A stretch of DNA of 64,000 nt, taken from Noviluteimonas gilva (lineage in GTDB: Bacteria; Pseudomonadota; Gammaproteobacteria; Xanthomonadales; Xanthomonadaceae). A program made the position numbers and the translations under genes. The stretch is from the NCBI RefSeq assembly GCF_009740395.1, contig NZ_WOXT01000001.1:248001-312000 (forward strand), given 5' to 3'. The notes under the pieces were generated by a model. That model was not told the origin of the DNA. It did no database searches and worked only from the letters and a program-made list of their open reading frames with translations. Positions 41,644 through 50,954 of the stretch are shown piece by piece (the stretch's first letter is position 1; every line of letters starts with the position of its first letter).

Positions 41644-43346
41644 CGCCCCAGCCGCTCGGGCCGGGCCATACGCCCGTCAACATCCTGCTGGTCGACGACC
41701 AGCCGGGACGCTTGCTGACGTATCGCGCAATCCTCGAACCGCTCGGCGAGCGGCTCGTGGATGCGAGTTCGGGGCCCGAGGCGCTGCAGAAGCTGATGCA
41801 GGACGAGTTCGCGGTGATCCTGCTCGACGTCAACATGCCCGGCATGGATGGCTTCGAGACCGCGAGCCTGATCCACCAGCATCCGCGCTTCGAGCGCACG
41901 CCGATCATCTTCGTCACCGCCGTCAACGTCTCCGACCTGGACCGCATGCGCGGTTACAAGCTCGGCGCCGTGGACTACGTGATGGTGCCGGTGATCCCGG
42001 AGATCCTGCGTTCCAAGGTCGTCGTGCTGGCGGAGTTGTTCCGCAAGCGCCGCGAACTGCAACTGGCCAACGAACGCCTGGCCGCCGCGAACGAAGCGCT
42101 GCGCAACGAGAAAGCGCGCGAGCTCGAATTGCTCAACGAATCGCTGCGCCTGGCGAACGTCGAACTCGCGCAGCGCAACGTCGACTTGCAATCGCAGATC
42201 GGCGAACGCACGCGCGCCGAAACGCAGTTGCGCGAACTCGACCGCCGGAAGGATGAATTCCTCGCCACGCTCGCGCACGAGTTGCGCAATCCGCTCGCGC
42301 CGCTGCGCAACGCAGTCAGCATCCGCAAGCTCACCGGCAGCGACGATCCCTTCCAGGACATGATGGAGCGCCAGCTCGGCCTGCTGGTGCGCTTGATCGA
42401 CGATCTGCTCGACGTCGCGCGCATCAGCCGCGGCAAGCTCGTGCTCAAGCCAGAGCCCACGACGCTGCAACAGATCCTGCACGCCGCGATCGAAACGGCC
42501 TCGCCCGTGCTCGAAGCCGGCGCGCATCCGCTGCAACTGGCGGTGCCGGAAATGCCTTTGCCGATGCTCGCCGATGGCGAGCGCCTGTCGCAGGTGTTTT
42601 CGAACCTGCTCAGCAACGCGGCGAAATATTCCGATGCCGGGCGCACGATCGAGGTCGTCGCGCAACGCGACGGCCAGCTCGTTACCGTCAGCGTGCACGA
42701 TCGCGGCATCGGCTTGACGCAGCAGCAGATCGAGGAAGTGTTCGAACTGTTCGCGCAGGTCGATACGTCGGTCGAGCGCGCACGCGGCGGCCTGGGCATC
42801 GGCCTGACGCTGGTGAAGCAGCTGGTCGAGATGCACGGCGGCACGATTCGCTGCGAAAGCCCGGGCCTCGGGCATGGCAGCGTGTTCGTTGTCACCCTCC
42901 CCTTGCGCGAAGTCGGGTTCCAGCCCGCGCACGCACCGCCGCCGGCGGCGTTGTCGCGCAGCACCAAATCGCGCTCGCGCCGCATCCTCGTGCTCGACGA
43001 CAACCGCGACGCCGCCGACACGCTGGCGATGATGCTGGAGATCCTCGGCCACGAAGTGACGCGCCTCTACGATCCGCACGCGGCGGTGGCCGAAGTCGAA
43101 CGCTTCGATCCCGACCTGGTGTTCCTCGACATCGGCATGCCGAGCCTCAGCGGTTACGAACTCGCGCGGCAACTGCGCGCGCAACCGGATGGCGGACGCC
43201 GCGTGCTCGTGGCCGTCACCGGTTGGGGCCAACCCGACGATCGGCGCCGCACCGCCGAGGCCGGCTTCGACCACCATCTGGTCAAGCCGCCGGACCTGGA
43301 TATCGTGCGCAGCATCTGCGACGAAACCCAACCCAGGACGGTGTGA
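41628..43346 (+). CDS. REC-HisKA-HATPase-REC hybrid sensor kinase
   Basis: 572 residues from ATG 41628, 16 bases inside the previous gene. N-terminal receiver with Asp67 (LLDVNMPGMDG), coiled coil about 140-205 (LQLANERLAAANEALRNEKA), HisKA with His217 (LAHELRNPLAPL), HATPase boxes LLSNAAKYSDAG, VHDRGIGL and GLGIGLTL, and C-terminal receiver with Asp501 (FLDIGMPSLSG). No membrane segment is present. Translational overlap on both sides suggests it works with the poly-HAMP kinase and the mini-kinase after it as one phosphorelay module. Confidence 0.93.
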
Positions 43347-44008
43347 TGGCCAACGACGGCTCCAGCGGCAACAGTCCGTGGTTCAACCGGCTCGCGCACG
43401 ATCTGCGCAGTCCGCTGTCGTCGCTGCAGACCGCGGCCTATCTGTTGCGGACCGACCCCGGCGGCGAGACGGCGAAGGAGTTGTCGGACATCGTCGTGCG
43501 CCAATCGCAGCGCATGGCGCGGATGATCGACGAGCTCGATGATTGGTCTCGCGCGCAACAGGGTCGTCTGGTGGATCGCAGCGAACGCCTGGAACTCGGC
43601 GGGATTCTCGACATGGCCGTCGGATCGATCCATGGCGTCAGCGTGGATCCGCATTACGGCACCGGCGCGGCGGATGCCCTGATCCTGGGTGACTCGTCCC
43701 GCCTCGCGCAGATGTTCCGCACGTTGCTGGAACAAACCTTGGCGCGCGATGCGCAGGGCGCGCGCGTGGATGTCGCGTTGCACGGCGACAACGTCGAGAT
43801 CGTCTTCGCGGACAACGGACCGGCGGTGGACGAAGCGGTACGTTCGAAGTTGCTGGAATGTCCGCAAATCCCGCCGCTCGACGAAGGCCTGGGCCTGCGG
43901 CTGCTGATCGCCAAGGCGATCATCGATGCGCATGCGGGCATGCTCAGCATCGAAGGGCCGAACGTCGGTGCGATGCAACGCATTCGTGTCGCCCTGCCGG
44001 TGGCCTAA
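43346..44008 (+). CDS. Small kinase-like protein, HisKA plus reduced ATPase domain
   Basis: 220 residues from ATG 43346 (TGATG overlap with the previous stop). The H-box is clear: NRLAHDLRSPLSSLQTAAYLL. The C-terminal half has a weak G1-like box (IVFADNGPAVDEA) and GLGLRLLIAKAI, a G2-like helix, but the N box is not convincing (SRLAQMFRTLLEQTLA). It may be a minimal histidine kinase or a ChpT-like phosphotransfer protein. No membrane helix is seen. It closes the operon and runs 3-4 bases into the convergent LigD-polymerase gene. Confidence 0.7.
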   Translation: MANDGSSGNSPWFNRLAHDLRSPLSSLQTAAYLLRTDPGGETAKELSDIVVRQSQRMARMIDELDDWSRAQQGRLVDRSERLELGGILDMAVGSIHGVSVDPHYGTGAADALILGDSSRLAQMFRTLLEQTLARDAQGARVDVALHGDNVEIVFADNGPAVDEAVRSKLLECPQIPPLDEGLGLRLLIAKAIIDAHAGMLSIEGPNVGAMQRIRVALPVA

Positions 44009-44874
44009 AGCTTCGGCAATTTCTGGTCTTTCGCGATCGAAAGGTCCCAGATCGGCGCATCCACCCGCTTCACCGCATCCTTCAACTTGAAGCGATCCGG
44101 CGCGCGCACACTCGCGAACTCATCCCACGTCACCGGCATCGCCACGGGCGCACCGGGTCGCGCCCGCAGCGAGAAGCTCGACACCGCCGTCGCGCCGCGC
44201 CCGTTGCGCAGCCAGTCGATGAACACCCGCCCTTCGCGCTTGGCCTTGCTCATCGTCGCGACGTACCGCTGCGGCGCGCGTGCTTCCATCGCATGCGCGA
44301 AGCGATCGCAGAAGTCGCGCGACTGATCCCACGTGTAGCGCTTTGCGATCGGCACGACGAGGTGCACGCCCTTGCCGCCGCTCAGGCGCGGGAAGGACGT
44401 GAGTCCGAGCGCTTGAAGTTCATCGCGCAACTCGCGCGCCGCCGCCTTGATCTTCGGCCAGCCGATGCCGGGATCCGGGTCGAGGTCGAAGATCAGACGG
44501 TCGGGTTTTTCGAGCGTCTTGACCTTCGAACCCCACGGGTGGAATTCGATGACGTTCATCTGCGCGAGCGACAACACGCCCGCGAGATCGTCGAGCCACG
44601 CGTATTCGGCCAGCTTGCCGTCGTTCTCGGCGATCTCGACGCGATGCACGGCCTTGCCGAACGCAGGCCCGAGGTGTTTCTGGAAGAAGCGCTCGCCCTG
44701 GATGCCGTCGGGGCAACGCACGACGGACATCAGGCGCTCGCCGGAATCCTCCAGCAAGCGCTCGGCGACGGCGGCGTAGTAGTCGAACACCTGCTTCTTG
44801 GTGATGCCGACATCGGGATATACGACGCGGTCCGGCGAGGACAGCGTCGGCAACGCCGGCTTCGCCGCGGCCAC
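44005..44874 (-). CDS. Stand-alone LigD polymerase (primase-type) domain
   Basis: 289 residues from GTG 44874, three bases after the Ku stop. This is the polymerase domain of LigD, an archaeo-eukaryotic primase-type enzyme that fills gaps at DNA breaks. Motifs: VVYPDVGITKKQVFDYY; GERFFQKHLG; EFHPWGS; the metal-binding FDLDPDPG with Asp130 and Asp132; SGGKGVHLVVP; and VFIDWLRNGRG with the third Asp. All look intact. Full LigD proteins also have ligase and phosphoesterase domains; neither is encoded in the adjacent sequence. The gene is paired with Ku, so NHEJ is its likely role, with the ligase supplied from elsewhere. Confidence 0.9.
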   Translation of the reverse strand: MAAAKPALPTLSSPDRVVYPDVGITKKQVFDYYAAVAERLLEDSGERLMSVVRCPDGIQGERFFQKHLGPAFGKAVHRVEIAENDGKLAEYAWLDDLAGVLSLAQMNVIEFHPWGSKVKTLEKPDRLIFDLDPDPGIGWPKIKAAARELRDELQALGLTSFPRLSGGKGVHLVVPIAKRYTWDQSRDFCDRFAHAMEARAPQRYVATMSKAKREGRVFIDWLRNGRGATAVSSFSLRARPGAPVAMPVTWDEFASVRAPDRFKLKDAVKRVDAPIWDLSIAKDQKLPKL

Positions 44875-44877
44875 GCG

Positions 44878-45774
44878 TCAGGCGCTCTTCTTGCTCTTGC
44901 TCGTGGCCTTCGCCGGCGCCTTCTTGGTGGCGGGTTTCTTCGAGGCCTTGCGCGCGGTCGCCTTGGCCGGCGCCTCGCCCTTCTTCTCCAGGCTCTTCTT
45001 GAGCAGGGACATGAAGTCGACGACGTTGGTCGTCGCCTCCGGCGCGGCCGCCTCTTCCTCGACGGTCGTCGTCGCGCCCTTCTGCTTCAGGCGCTTCTTG
45101 ATCGCCGCGGTCAGGCGTTCCTTGAACTCGTCCTTGTAGTCTTCCGGATTGAAATCGCTCGCCATCGATTCGAGCAGCGTCGTCGCCATTTCCATTTCCT
45201 TCGGCGTGACTTTCCACTTCGCGGCGTCGCCTTCGGGGATGTTGTATTCCTCGAGCGAGACGACCTCTTCCGGGAAGCGCAGCAGCATCAGCAGCAAGGC
45301 GTCTTCCTGCGGAAGCACCATCGACAGGTACTCCTTGGTGCGGATCACCACGCGCCCGATGCCGACCTTGCCGGTTTTCTTCAGCACTTCGCGCAGCAGC
45401 ACGTAACCCTTCTCGGCTTTCTTGCCGGGCACGAGGACGTAGGGTTTCTCGATGTAGGCCGGCGTGATCTGTTCGCGGTCGACGAAGGCTTCGATGTCGA
45501 TCACCTCGCGGTTTTCGCTCGCGGCGTTCGCGAGGTCCTCGGGTTCGAGCACCACGTAGTTGCCCTTGGAGTATTCGAACGCCTTGACGATTTCCTTCCA
45601 GGGCACCTCCTCGCCCGTCTCGGCATTCACGCGCTCGTACTTCACCGGCGCCTTGTTGCGCGCATCCATCATCCGGAAGTGCAGCTCGGTGCGTTTTTCG
45701 CCCGTCATCAGCTGGATCGGGATGTTGAGGAGGCCGAACGAGAGGGTGCCGTTCCAGATCGGGCGGGCTGCCAT
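44878..45774 (-). CDS. ku: Ku protein, bacterial NHEJ
   Basis: 298 residues. Homodimeric ring that binds DNA ends and recruits LigD. The N-terminal beta barrel starts ARPIWNGTLSFGLLNIPIQLM, followed by KRTELHFRMMDARNKAPVKY, with GETGEEVPWKEIVKAFEY and KGNYVVLEPEDL as characteristic blocks, then SYIEKPYVLVP-type and FPEEVVSLEEY. The C-terminal 45 residues are an Ala/Lys-rich tail (KKAPAKATSKSKKSA), which binds DNA and is common in this family. It lies directly before the LigD polymerase domain. The promoter would be in the 215 bases shared with the phasin gene. Confidence 0.96.
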   Translation of the reverse strand: MAARPIWNGTLSFGLLNIPIQLMTGEKRTELHFRMMDARNKAPVKYERVNAETGEEVPWKEIVKAFEYSKGNYVVLEPEDLANAASENREVIDIEAFVDREQITPAYIEKPYVLVPGKKAEKGYVLLREVLKKTGKVGIGRVVIRTKEYLSMVLPQEDALLLMLLRFPEEVVSLEEYNIPEGDAAKWKVTPKEMEMATTLLESMASDFNPEDYKDEFKERLTAAIKKRLKQKGATTTVEEEAAAPEATTNVVDFMSLLKKSLEKKGEAPAKATARKASKKPATKKAPAKATSKSKKSA

Positions 45775-45904
45775 GACCGCGAACTCCAGCGGGAGGGCCC
45801 TGCAGCGTCGCGCTGCTCAGGTGGGCGCCGCGTGAACGGGGCGTGGACGTAACACGCTGATTTCACGCAGATTACGGTTTACCGAACGAGGCGACGAGCG
45901 GTTG

Positions 45905-45933
45905 TTGCACTGCACCATGGAGGCGACTATGCT
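45905..45933 (+). promoter_or_regulatory. Candidate promoter of the phasin gene
   Basis: TTGCAC (45905-45910), a 17-base spacer and TATGCT (45928-45933), 57 bases before the phasin ATG. The leader contains a small inverted repeat (ggtgg-ac-ccacc) at 45961-45972, just before the ribosome site. Confidence 0.4.
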
Positions 45934-45989
45934 GCACCGCACCATCCAGCACTTCCGCCGGGTGGACCCACCGTGGAGTTCCCCCTGCC

Positions 45990-46373
45990 ATGTACCAGCA
46001 GATCAACGAACAGTTCGCCGCCGCCTCGCGCCAGTTCGCGGACACCGCGGCCCAGATCAACCGCCTCGCCCTCGACAACGCCACCCAGGTCTTCGGCCTG
46101 CAGATGGCCGCCCTCGAAGCCGGCGCCAACGCGACGTTCGCGTTCTTCGGCGAAGTCGCCGAAGCCCGCAACCCGGAGCAGTTCAAGGCCGTTTTCCCGA
46201 AGGGCCTGCAGGTTGCCCGTGAGAACGTCGAGCGTTCGATCGCCACCGGCCAGGACGTCATCGGCCGCACCGTGAAGACCCAGGAAGCCATCGGCCAGAT
46301 CGCCAAGTCGCAGTTCGAAGCGCAGGCGAAGCAGGCGACGGACCAGGTCGCGCAGGCCACCAAGGCCAAGTAA
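45990..46373 (+). CDS. Phasin-family protein
   Basis: 127 residues. A single amphipathic helical protein, rich in Ala, Gln and Glu, beginning YQQINEQFAAASRQFADTAAQ and containing FGLQMAALEAGANATFAFFGEVAEARNPEQF. This matches the proteobacterial phasin family (PF09361-like) found on polyhydroxyalkanoate granules and also used as a stress-related protein. The start is 12-16 bases after ggag. Its own promoter and a strong terminator make it a single-gene unit. No PHA synthase is in the window. Confidence 0.88.
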   Translation: MYQQINEQFAAASRQFADTAAQINRLALDNATQVFGLQMAALEAGANATFAFFGEVAEARNPEQFKAVFPKGLQVARENVERSIATGQDVIGRTVKTQEAIGQIAKSQFEAQAKQATDQVAQATKAK

Positions 46374-46419
46374 GACTCGGTCTTCTCTCCGCGAAAGCGG
46401 GGATTTGAGACCAACGAAA

Positions 46420-46447
46420 GCCTCCCCCGAAACGGGGAGGCTTTTTT
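46420..46447 (+). terminator. Rho-independent terminator after the phasin gene
   Basis: An eight-base-pair stem (gcctcccc / ggggaggc) with the loop cgaaac and a run of six T. Confidence 0.9.
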
Positions 46448-46450
46448 CTG

Positions 46451-46479
46451 TTGACATACTGTGTGCCGCAATGTACCGT
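46451..46479 (+). promoter_or_regulatory. Promoter and possible operator of the PadR gene
   Basis: TTGACA (46451-46456), a 17-base spacer and TACCGT (46474-46479). ACAT and ATGT form an inverted pair 13 bases apart across the spacer, as seen in PadR-type operators. Autorepression is likely but is inferred. Confidence 0.5.
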
Positions 46480-46506
46480 GCGCCGCAAGTCACAAGGCGA
46501 AGCACC

Positions 46507-46848
46507 GTGGACATCCGAGAGAACCCCGGACCGAAGCTGGAAGGCGAACTCCGCCGCGGCGCGCTCGTGCTCGCAGTCCTCTCGCAACTGCGCGAGGTGC
46601 AGTACGGCTATTCGCTGCGGCAGGCATTGGCCCAGCGGGGCATGCCGATCGAGGAAGGCACGCTCTACCCGTTGCTGCGCAGGCTCGAGGCGCAGGGCGT
46701 GCTCGCGTCGGAATGGCGGATCGAGGACGGCCCGCCCCGCCGCTACTACCGTTTGAACGACGCAGGCGAGGCGTTGCTCGCCGAACTGACCGGCACCTGG
46801 AACGCCCTGGTGCACACCATGGCCGGCCTGATTGGGAGCGGGAAATGA
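46507..46848 (+). CDS. PadR-family transcriptional regulator
   Basis: 113 residues from GTG 46507. I prefer this to the ATG at 46471, which lies beside the -10 box. Winged-helix PadR fold: LEGELRRGALVLAVLSQLRE, VQYGYSLRQALAQRGMPIEEGTLYPLLRRLEAQG, then SEWRIEDGPPRRYYRLNDAG. YGY and GTLYPLL are PadR signatures. It is a ligand-responsive repressor whose stop overlaps the next gene (ATGA). PadR plus a HAAS-domain membrane protein is a frequent two-gene unit. Confidence 0.93.
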   Translation: MDIRENPGPKLEGELRRGALVLAVLSQLREVQYGYSLRQALAQRGMPIEEGTLYPLLRRLEAQGVLASEWRIEDGPPRRYYRLNDAGEALLAELTGTWNALVHTMAGLIGSGK

Positions 46849-47762
46849 ACCCGAACGACGTCATCGAATCCTACGTGGCCGACGTCATCCGCCGCGTGCC
46901 GCTCAAGGAACGCAACGACATCGGCGTCGAGCTGCGCACGTTGCTCTCGGAAATGCTGGACGAGCGCGCGGAAGCGGCCGGCCGCGCGCCCGACGATGCG
47001 ATGGTGCTCGCGATGCTGCGCGAATTCGGCGCGCCCGCCGACATCGCCGCGCGCTATCGCGCACCGGGCTTCGTCATCCTGCCGCCCGAGCAGACGCGCA
47101 CCTTCGCATGGTTGTCGCTCGGCGGCATCGCGCTGCAATGGGCGCTCACCCTGCCCCGCGTCGCGGAAGGCCAGTCGATCACCGCGTGGTGGCTGACGTG
47201 GGGCCTGGGCGCGTTCTGGTGGCCGGGCTTCCTGTCGATGATGGCCTTGTTCGGCGCATGGATCCGCCAGTGGCGCACGACGCCGCCGGCGTTCTCGCCG
47301 CGCGACGTCGATCCCGATCGCGTGCATCGCGGCGCGATGGCCTTCGGTTTGACGTGGTACGCCATCGGCGTCGCGCTGATGGTCTGCCTGCCGTGGATCG
47401 CCGCGCAGTTGCCCGAGCCCTTTCCGCGCCTGTTCGTCTACGACCCCGACTTCCTGCGCACGCGCGCCTGGCTGATCGTCGTCCTGTGGGTCGCGGGCTT
47501 CGCAGTGATGGTGAACGTGCTGGCGAAGGGCCGATGGACGCATGCAACGCGTCGCCTCGAATTCGCCTTCAGCATCGCGTGGCTTGCGCTGATCGGCTGG
47601 CTCATCGCGGACGGCCCGATCTTCGTGTCGCAGGCGACCACCGACGGCGCGCGCTTCGGGCTCGGCATCCTGTTCCTGATCCTGCTGATCGACCTGGGCG
47701 TCAGGCTGGTCCGCGGGGCACGGCCGCGATTGCACGAACCCAAGATCGCCACGCGTCATTGA
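46845..47762 (+). CDS. HAAS-domain (DUF1700-like) membrane protein
   Basis: 305 residues from ATG 46845, overlapping the PadR stop (ATGA). Residues 1-80 are a helical HAAS-type domain (IESYVADVIRRVPLKERNDIG ... MVLAMLREFGAPADIAARYR). About six membrane helices follow (for example AWLSLGGIALQWALTLP, MALFGAWIRQW and WYAIGVALMVCLPWIAA). The family is always associated with PadR-type regulators and may sense the envelope. The function is unproven. Confidence 0.85.
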   Translation: MNPNDVIESYVADVIRRVPLKERNDIGVELRTLLSEMLDERAEAAGRAPDDAMVLAMLREFGAPADIAARYRAPGFVILPPEQTRTFAWLSLGGIALQWALTLPRVAEGQSITAWWLTWGLGAFWWPGFLSMMALFGAWIRQWRTTPPAFSPRDVDPDRVHRGAMAFGLTWYAIGVALMVCLPWIAAQLPEPFPRLFVYDPDFLRTRAWLIVVLWVAGFAVMVNVLAKGRWTHATRRLEFAFSIAWLALIGWLIADGPIFVSQATTDGARFGLGILFLILLIDLGVRLVRGARPRLHEPKIATRH

Positions 47763-47769
47763 CCCCAAG

Positions 47770-47797
47770 AAAAACCCCGGCATCTGCCGGGGTTTTT
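47770..47797. terminator. Bidirectional terminator between convergent genes
   Basis: aaaaaccccggca paired with tgccggggttttt, with A and T runs on the two sides. It ends both the HAAS gene (+) and the RND pump gene (-). Confidence 0.92.
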
Positions 47798-47804
47798 CGT
47801 TGCA

Positions 47805-50800
47805 TCAGACGTCGTCGAGGTGCTGGGTGATCTTCGGCGGTTCGTCCAGCTTGTCGCCGAGTGCGCGCCGCACGATCGCGTAGAACACCGGGATGAAGAG
47901 CAGGCCGAGGAACGTGGCCGCGAGCATGCCGCCGATGACGCCGGTACCGATCGCGTGGCGTGCATTCGCGCCTGCGCCGGTCGAGATCGCCAGCGGCAAC
48001 ACGCCCATGATGAAGGCCAGCGACGTCATCAGGATCGGCCGCAGTCGCAGCTTCGCCGCTTCCACGACGGCCTGGCCGAGCGGCTTGCCTTCGTTGCGCT
48101 CCTGGATCGCGAACTCGACGATCAGGATCGCGTTCTTCGCCGCAAGACCAATGACCGTGATCAGGCCGATCTTGAAATAGATGTCGTTGGGCAGGCCGCG
48201 CAGCATCGACAGCGCCACCGCGCCGAGCACGCCGACGGGCACCACCAGCAACACCGCCACCGGCACCGACCAGCTTTCGTACAACGCGGCCAGGCACAGG
48301 AACACCACGACGATCGACAGGACCATCAACATCGTGGTCTGGTTGCCGGAGAGGATTTCCTGGTGCGACTGGCCCGCCCAGTCGTAACCGAAGCCCGGCG
48401 GCAACTGCGTGTCGACGATTTTCTGCATCACGCTCATCGCTTCGCCGGAGCTGTGGCCCGCCGACTGCGAACCGACGATCTCCACCGCCGCGAAGCCGTT
48501 GTAACGCGTGAGCGTGGGCTCGGCGACTTCCCACGTCGACTTCACCACGTTGTTGAGCGGGATCATCGTCGGCAAGCCGTTCGCCTGTTTCTCCGGCGAG
48601 GGCGTGTAGAAGTGCGAGAGCGAGTCCGCGCCCGTGCGATACGCCGCATCGGCCTGCATGTGCACGCGCTTGACGCGGCCGCCCTGCACGAAGTCGTTGA
48701 CGTACACCGGCGCCAGCATCAGCTGGATCGCGCTGTAGATATCGCCGACCGACAAGCCCATCGCTTCGGCCTGCACGCGATCCACGTCCAGCTTCAACTG
48801 CGGCGAAGGCGCCAGCGCATTCGGACGCACGCCCATCAACGCCTTGTCCTCGCCGGCCTTCTGCAACAGCGTGCCCATCGCCGCGTTGAGGGCATCGCGG
48901 CCCTGGCCCGCGCGATCCTGCAGGTACATGTCGAAGCCGCCGAACTGGCCCAGGCCCTGCACCGTCGGCAGGTTGATCACGAAGATCTGCGCGTCGCGGA
49001 TCGGATACAGCGCGCCGTTGGCCTGTTCGATGAACTTCGTCGCATTGATCTTGCGTTCGTCCCACGGCTTGAGCTTGATGAACGCCATGCCGACGTTCTC
49101 GCCCTGGCCGATGAAGCTGAAGCCCGACACCTGCATCATGCCGTCGAAGCCTTCCAGCTTCGAGATCGCCGGCCGCATCTGGTCGAACACTTCATTCGTG
49201 CGACGCAGCGTGGAGCCCGGCGGCAACTGCACGACCGCCAGCGCGTAACCCTGGTCTTCTTCCGGCAGGAAGCTGCCCGGCATCCGCCAGAACAGGAAGG
49301 CGCACAGGCCCGCAAGCACGAGGAACACCACCATCCACCGCGACGCATGGCGCACCGCGCTGCCGATGTGGCCGACGTAGGTGTTCGCCATCTTCCCGTA
49401 GTACTTGTTGAAGATGCGGAAGATCGGATTGCGGGCTTCGTGTTCCGCGCTCGGCTTGAGCAGGCTCGCGCACAACGCCGGCGTGAAGCCCAGCGCGAGG
49501 AACGCGGAGAACAACATCGCCATCGCGATGGTCAGCGCAAACTGCTTGTACACCGCGCCGGCCGAACCGGCCTGCAGCGCACTGGGAATGAACACCGCCG
49601 CCAGCACGATGGTGATCGCGATGACCGCGCCGGTGATCTGTTGCATCGCCTTGCGCGTGGCCATCTTCGGCGACAGGCCTTCCTCGGTCATGATGCGTTC
49701 GACGTTCTCGATCACCACGATCGCGTCGTCGACCACGATGCCGATCGCCAGCACCATGCCGAACAGACTCAACTGGTTGATCGTGAAGCCGAGCACGTAC
49801 ATGCCCAGGAACGTGCCGAGCAGCGCGACGGGAATGACGAGCGTCGGGATGAGCGTGGCGCGGAAGTTCTGGAGGAACAGCAGCATCACCAGGAACACCA
49901 GCACCATCGCTTCGGCGAGCGTCTTGACGACCTCCTCGACCGAGATGCGCACGAAGTCGGACGTGTCGTAGGGCGTGAACCACTCCACGCCCTTCGGGAA
50001 GCTCGGCTGCAACTGCGCCATGCGGTCCTTGACCAAGGCCGCGACCGAGAGCGCGTTCTCGCCCGGGCCCAGCAGCACGGCGAAACCGGCGGCGGGCTGG
50101 TCGTTCCACTTCAGGTCGAAGCTATGCGCTTCACCGGACACCTCGACGCGCGCGACATCCTTCAGGCGCACGGCCGCGCCATCTGGCGTGGTGCGCAACA
50201 GGATCCGTTCGAACTCTTCCGGTTGCGAGAAGCGGCCTTCGGCCGACACCGGCGCGGTGAACATCTGCGTGTCCGGCGAGGGCTCGCCGCCGATCTGGCC
50301 GGCGGAGAACTGCACGTTCTGCCCACGCACCGCGGCCAGGACGTCGGTCGCCGACAAGCCGTAGGCATGCAGCTTGTCCGGGTTGAGCCAGATGTTCATC
50401 GCGTACTGGCCGCCGAACAACTGCGTGCTGCCCACGCCCGGCACGCGCGCGATCTGGTCGAGCACGTTGGACGCGATGAGATCGGACAGCTCGTCGCGGC
50501 CGATCGCCGGATCGCTGGACTTCAATGCGATGACGAGCAGGAAGCCGCTGTTGGACTTCGACACCGTGATGCCTTGCTGCACGACGTCTTCCGGCAAACG
50601 CGGCTGCGCCTGCGAGACCTTGTTCTGCACCTGCATCTGCGCGGTGTCGGGATCGGTGCCCGGCTTGAACGTCAGGTTGATCGACGCACTGCCGTCGGAA
50701 CCCGACGAGGCACTGAAGTAGTCGAGGTTGTCGATGCCGGTGAGCTGTTGCTCGATGATCTGCGTGACCGCGCGCTCGACGGTTTCGGCGTTGGCGCCCG

Positions 50801-50948
50801 GGTAGAACGCGTTGACGCCGACTTGCGGCGGCGCGATGTTCGGATACGACTCGACACCGAGGCCGCGAATCGCGAGCACGCCGGAGATCACGATCATGAT
50901 CGCGATCACCCAGGCGAAGACCGGATGGTTGATGAAATAACGGGACAT
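47805..50948 (-). CDS. RND efflux pump inner-membrane transporter (AcrB/MexB type)
   Basis: 1047 residues, exactly the AcrB size. Proton-driven drug efflux transporter of the HAE1 class. The opening MSRYFINHPVFAWVIAIMIVISG with GLGVESYPNIAPPQV is typical, as are GTDPDTAQMQVQNK, FPKGVEWFTPYDTS, the TM4 DD motif AIGIVVDDAIVVIENVERIM, DWAGQS and FKIGLITVIGLAAKNAILIVEFA. It is translated after the adaptor gene with a 6-base gap. The outer-membrane channel is not encoded here; a TolC-like protein from elsewhere would be used. Confidence 0.97.
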   Translation of the reverse strand: MSRYFINHPVFAWVIAIMIVISGVLAIRGLGVESYPNIAPPQVGVNAFYPGANAETVERAVTQIIEQQLTGIDNLDYFSASSGSDGSASINLTFKPGTDPDTAQMQVQNKVSQAQPRLPEDVVQQGITVSKSNSGFLLVIALKSSDPAIGRDELSDLIASNVLDQIARVPGVGSTQLFGGQYAMNIWLNPDKLHAYGLSATDVLAAVRGQNVQFSAGQIGGEPSPDTQMFTAPVSAEGRFSQPEEFERILLRTTPDGAAVRLKDVARVEVSGEAHSFDLKWNDQPAAGFAVLLGPGENALSVAALVKDRMAQLQPSFPKGVEWFTPYDTSDFVRISVEEVVKTLAEAMVLVFLVMLLFLQNFRATLIPTLVIPVALLGTFLGMYVLGFTINQLSLFGMVLAIGIVVDDAIVVIENVERIMTEEGLSPKMATRKAMQQITGAVIAITIVLAAVFIPSALQAGSAGAVYKQFALTIAMAMLFSAFLALGFTPALCASLLKPSAEHEARNPIFRIFNKYYGKMANTYVGHIGSAVRHASRWMVVFLVLAGLCAFLFWRMPGSFLPEEDQGYALAVVQLPPGSTLRRTNEVFDQMRPAISKLEGFDGMMQVSGFSFIGQGENVGMAFIKLKPWDERKINATKFIEQANGALYPIRDAQIFVINLPTVQGLGQFGGFDMYLQDRAGQGRDALNAAMGTLLQKAGEDKALMGVRPNALAPSPQLKLDVDRVQAEAMGLSVGDIYSAIQLMLAPVYVNDFVQGGRVKRVHMQADAAYRTGADSLSHFYTPSPEKQANGLPTMIPLNNVVKSTWEVAEPTLTRYNGFAAVEIVGSQSAGHSSGEAMSVMQKIVDTQLPPGFGYDWAGQSHQEILSGNQTTMLMVLSIVVVFLCLAALYESWSVPVAVLLVVPVGVLGAVALSMLRGLPNDIYFKIGLITVIGLAAKNAILIVEFAIQERNEGKPLGQAVVEAAKLRLRPILMTSLAFIMGVLPLAISTGAGANARHAIGTGVIGGMLAATFLGLLFIPVFYAIVRRALGDKLDEPPKITQHLDDV

Positions 50949-50954
50949 GGTCGG

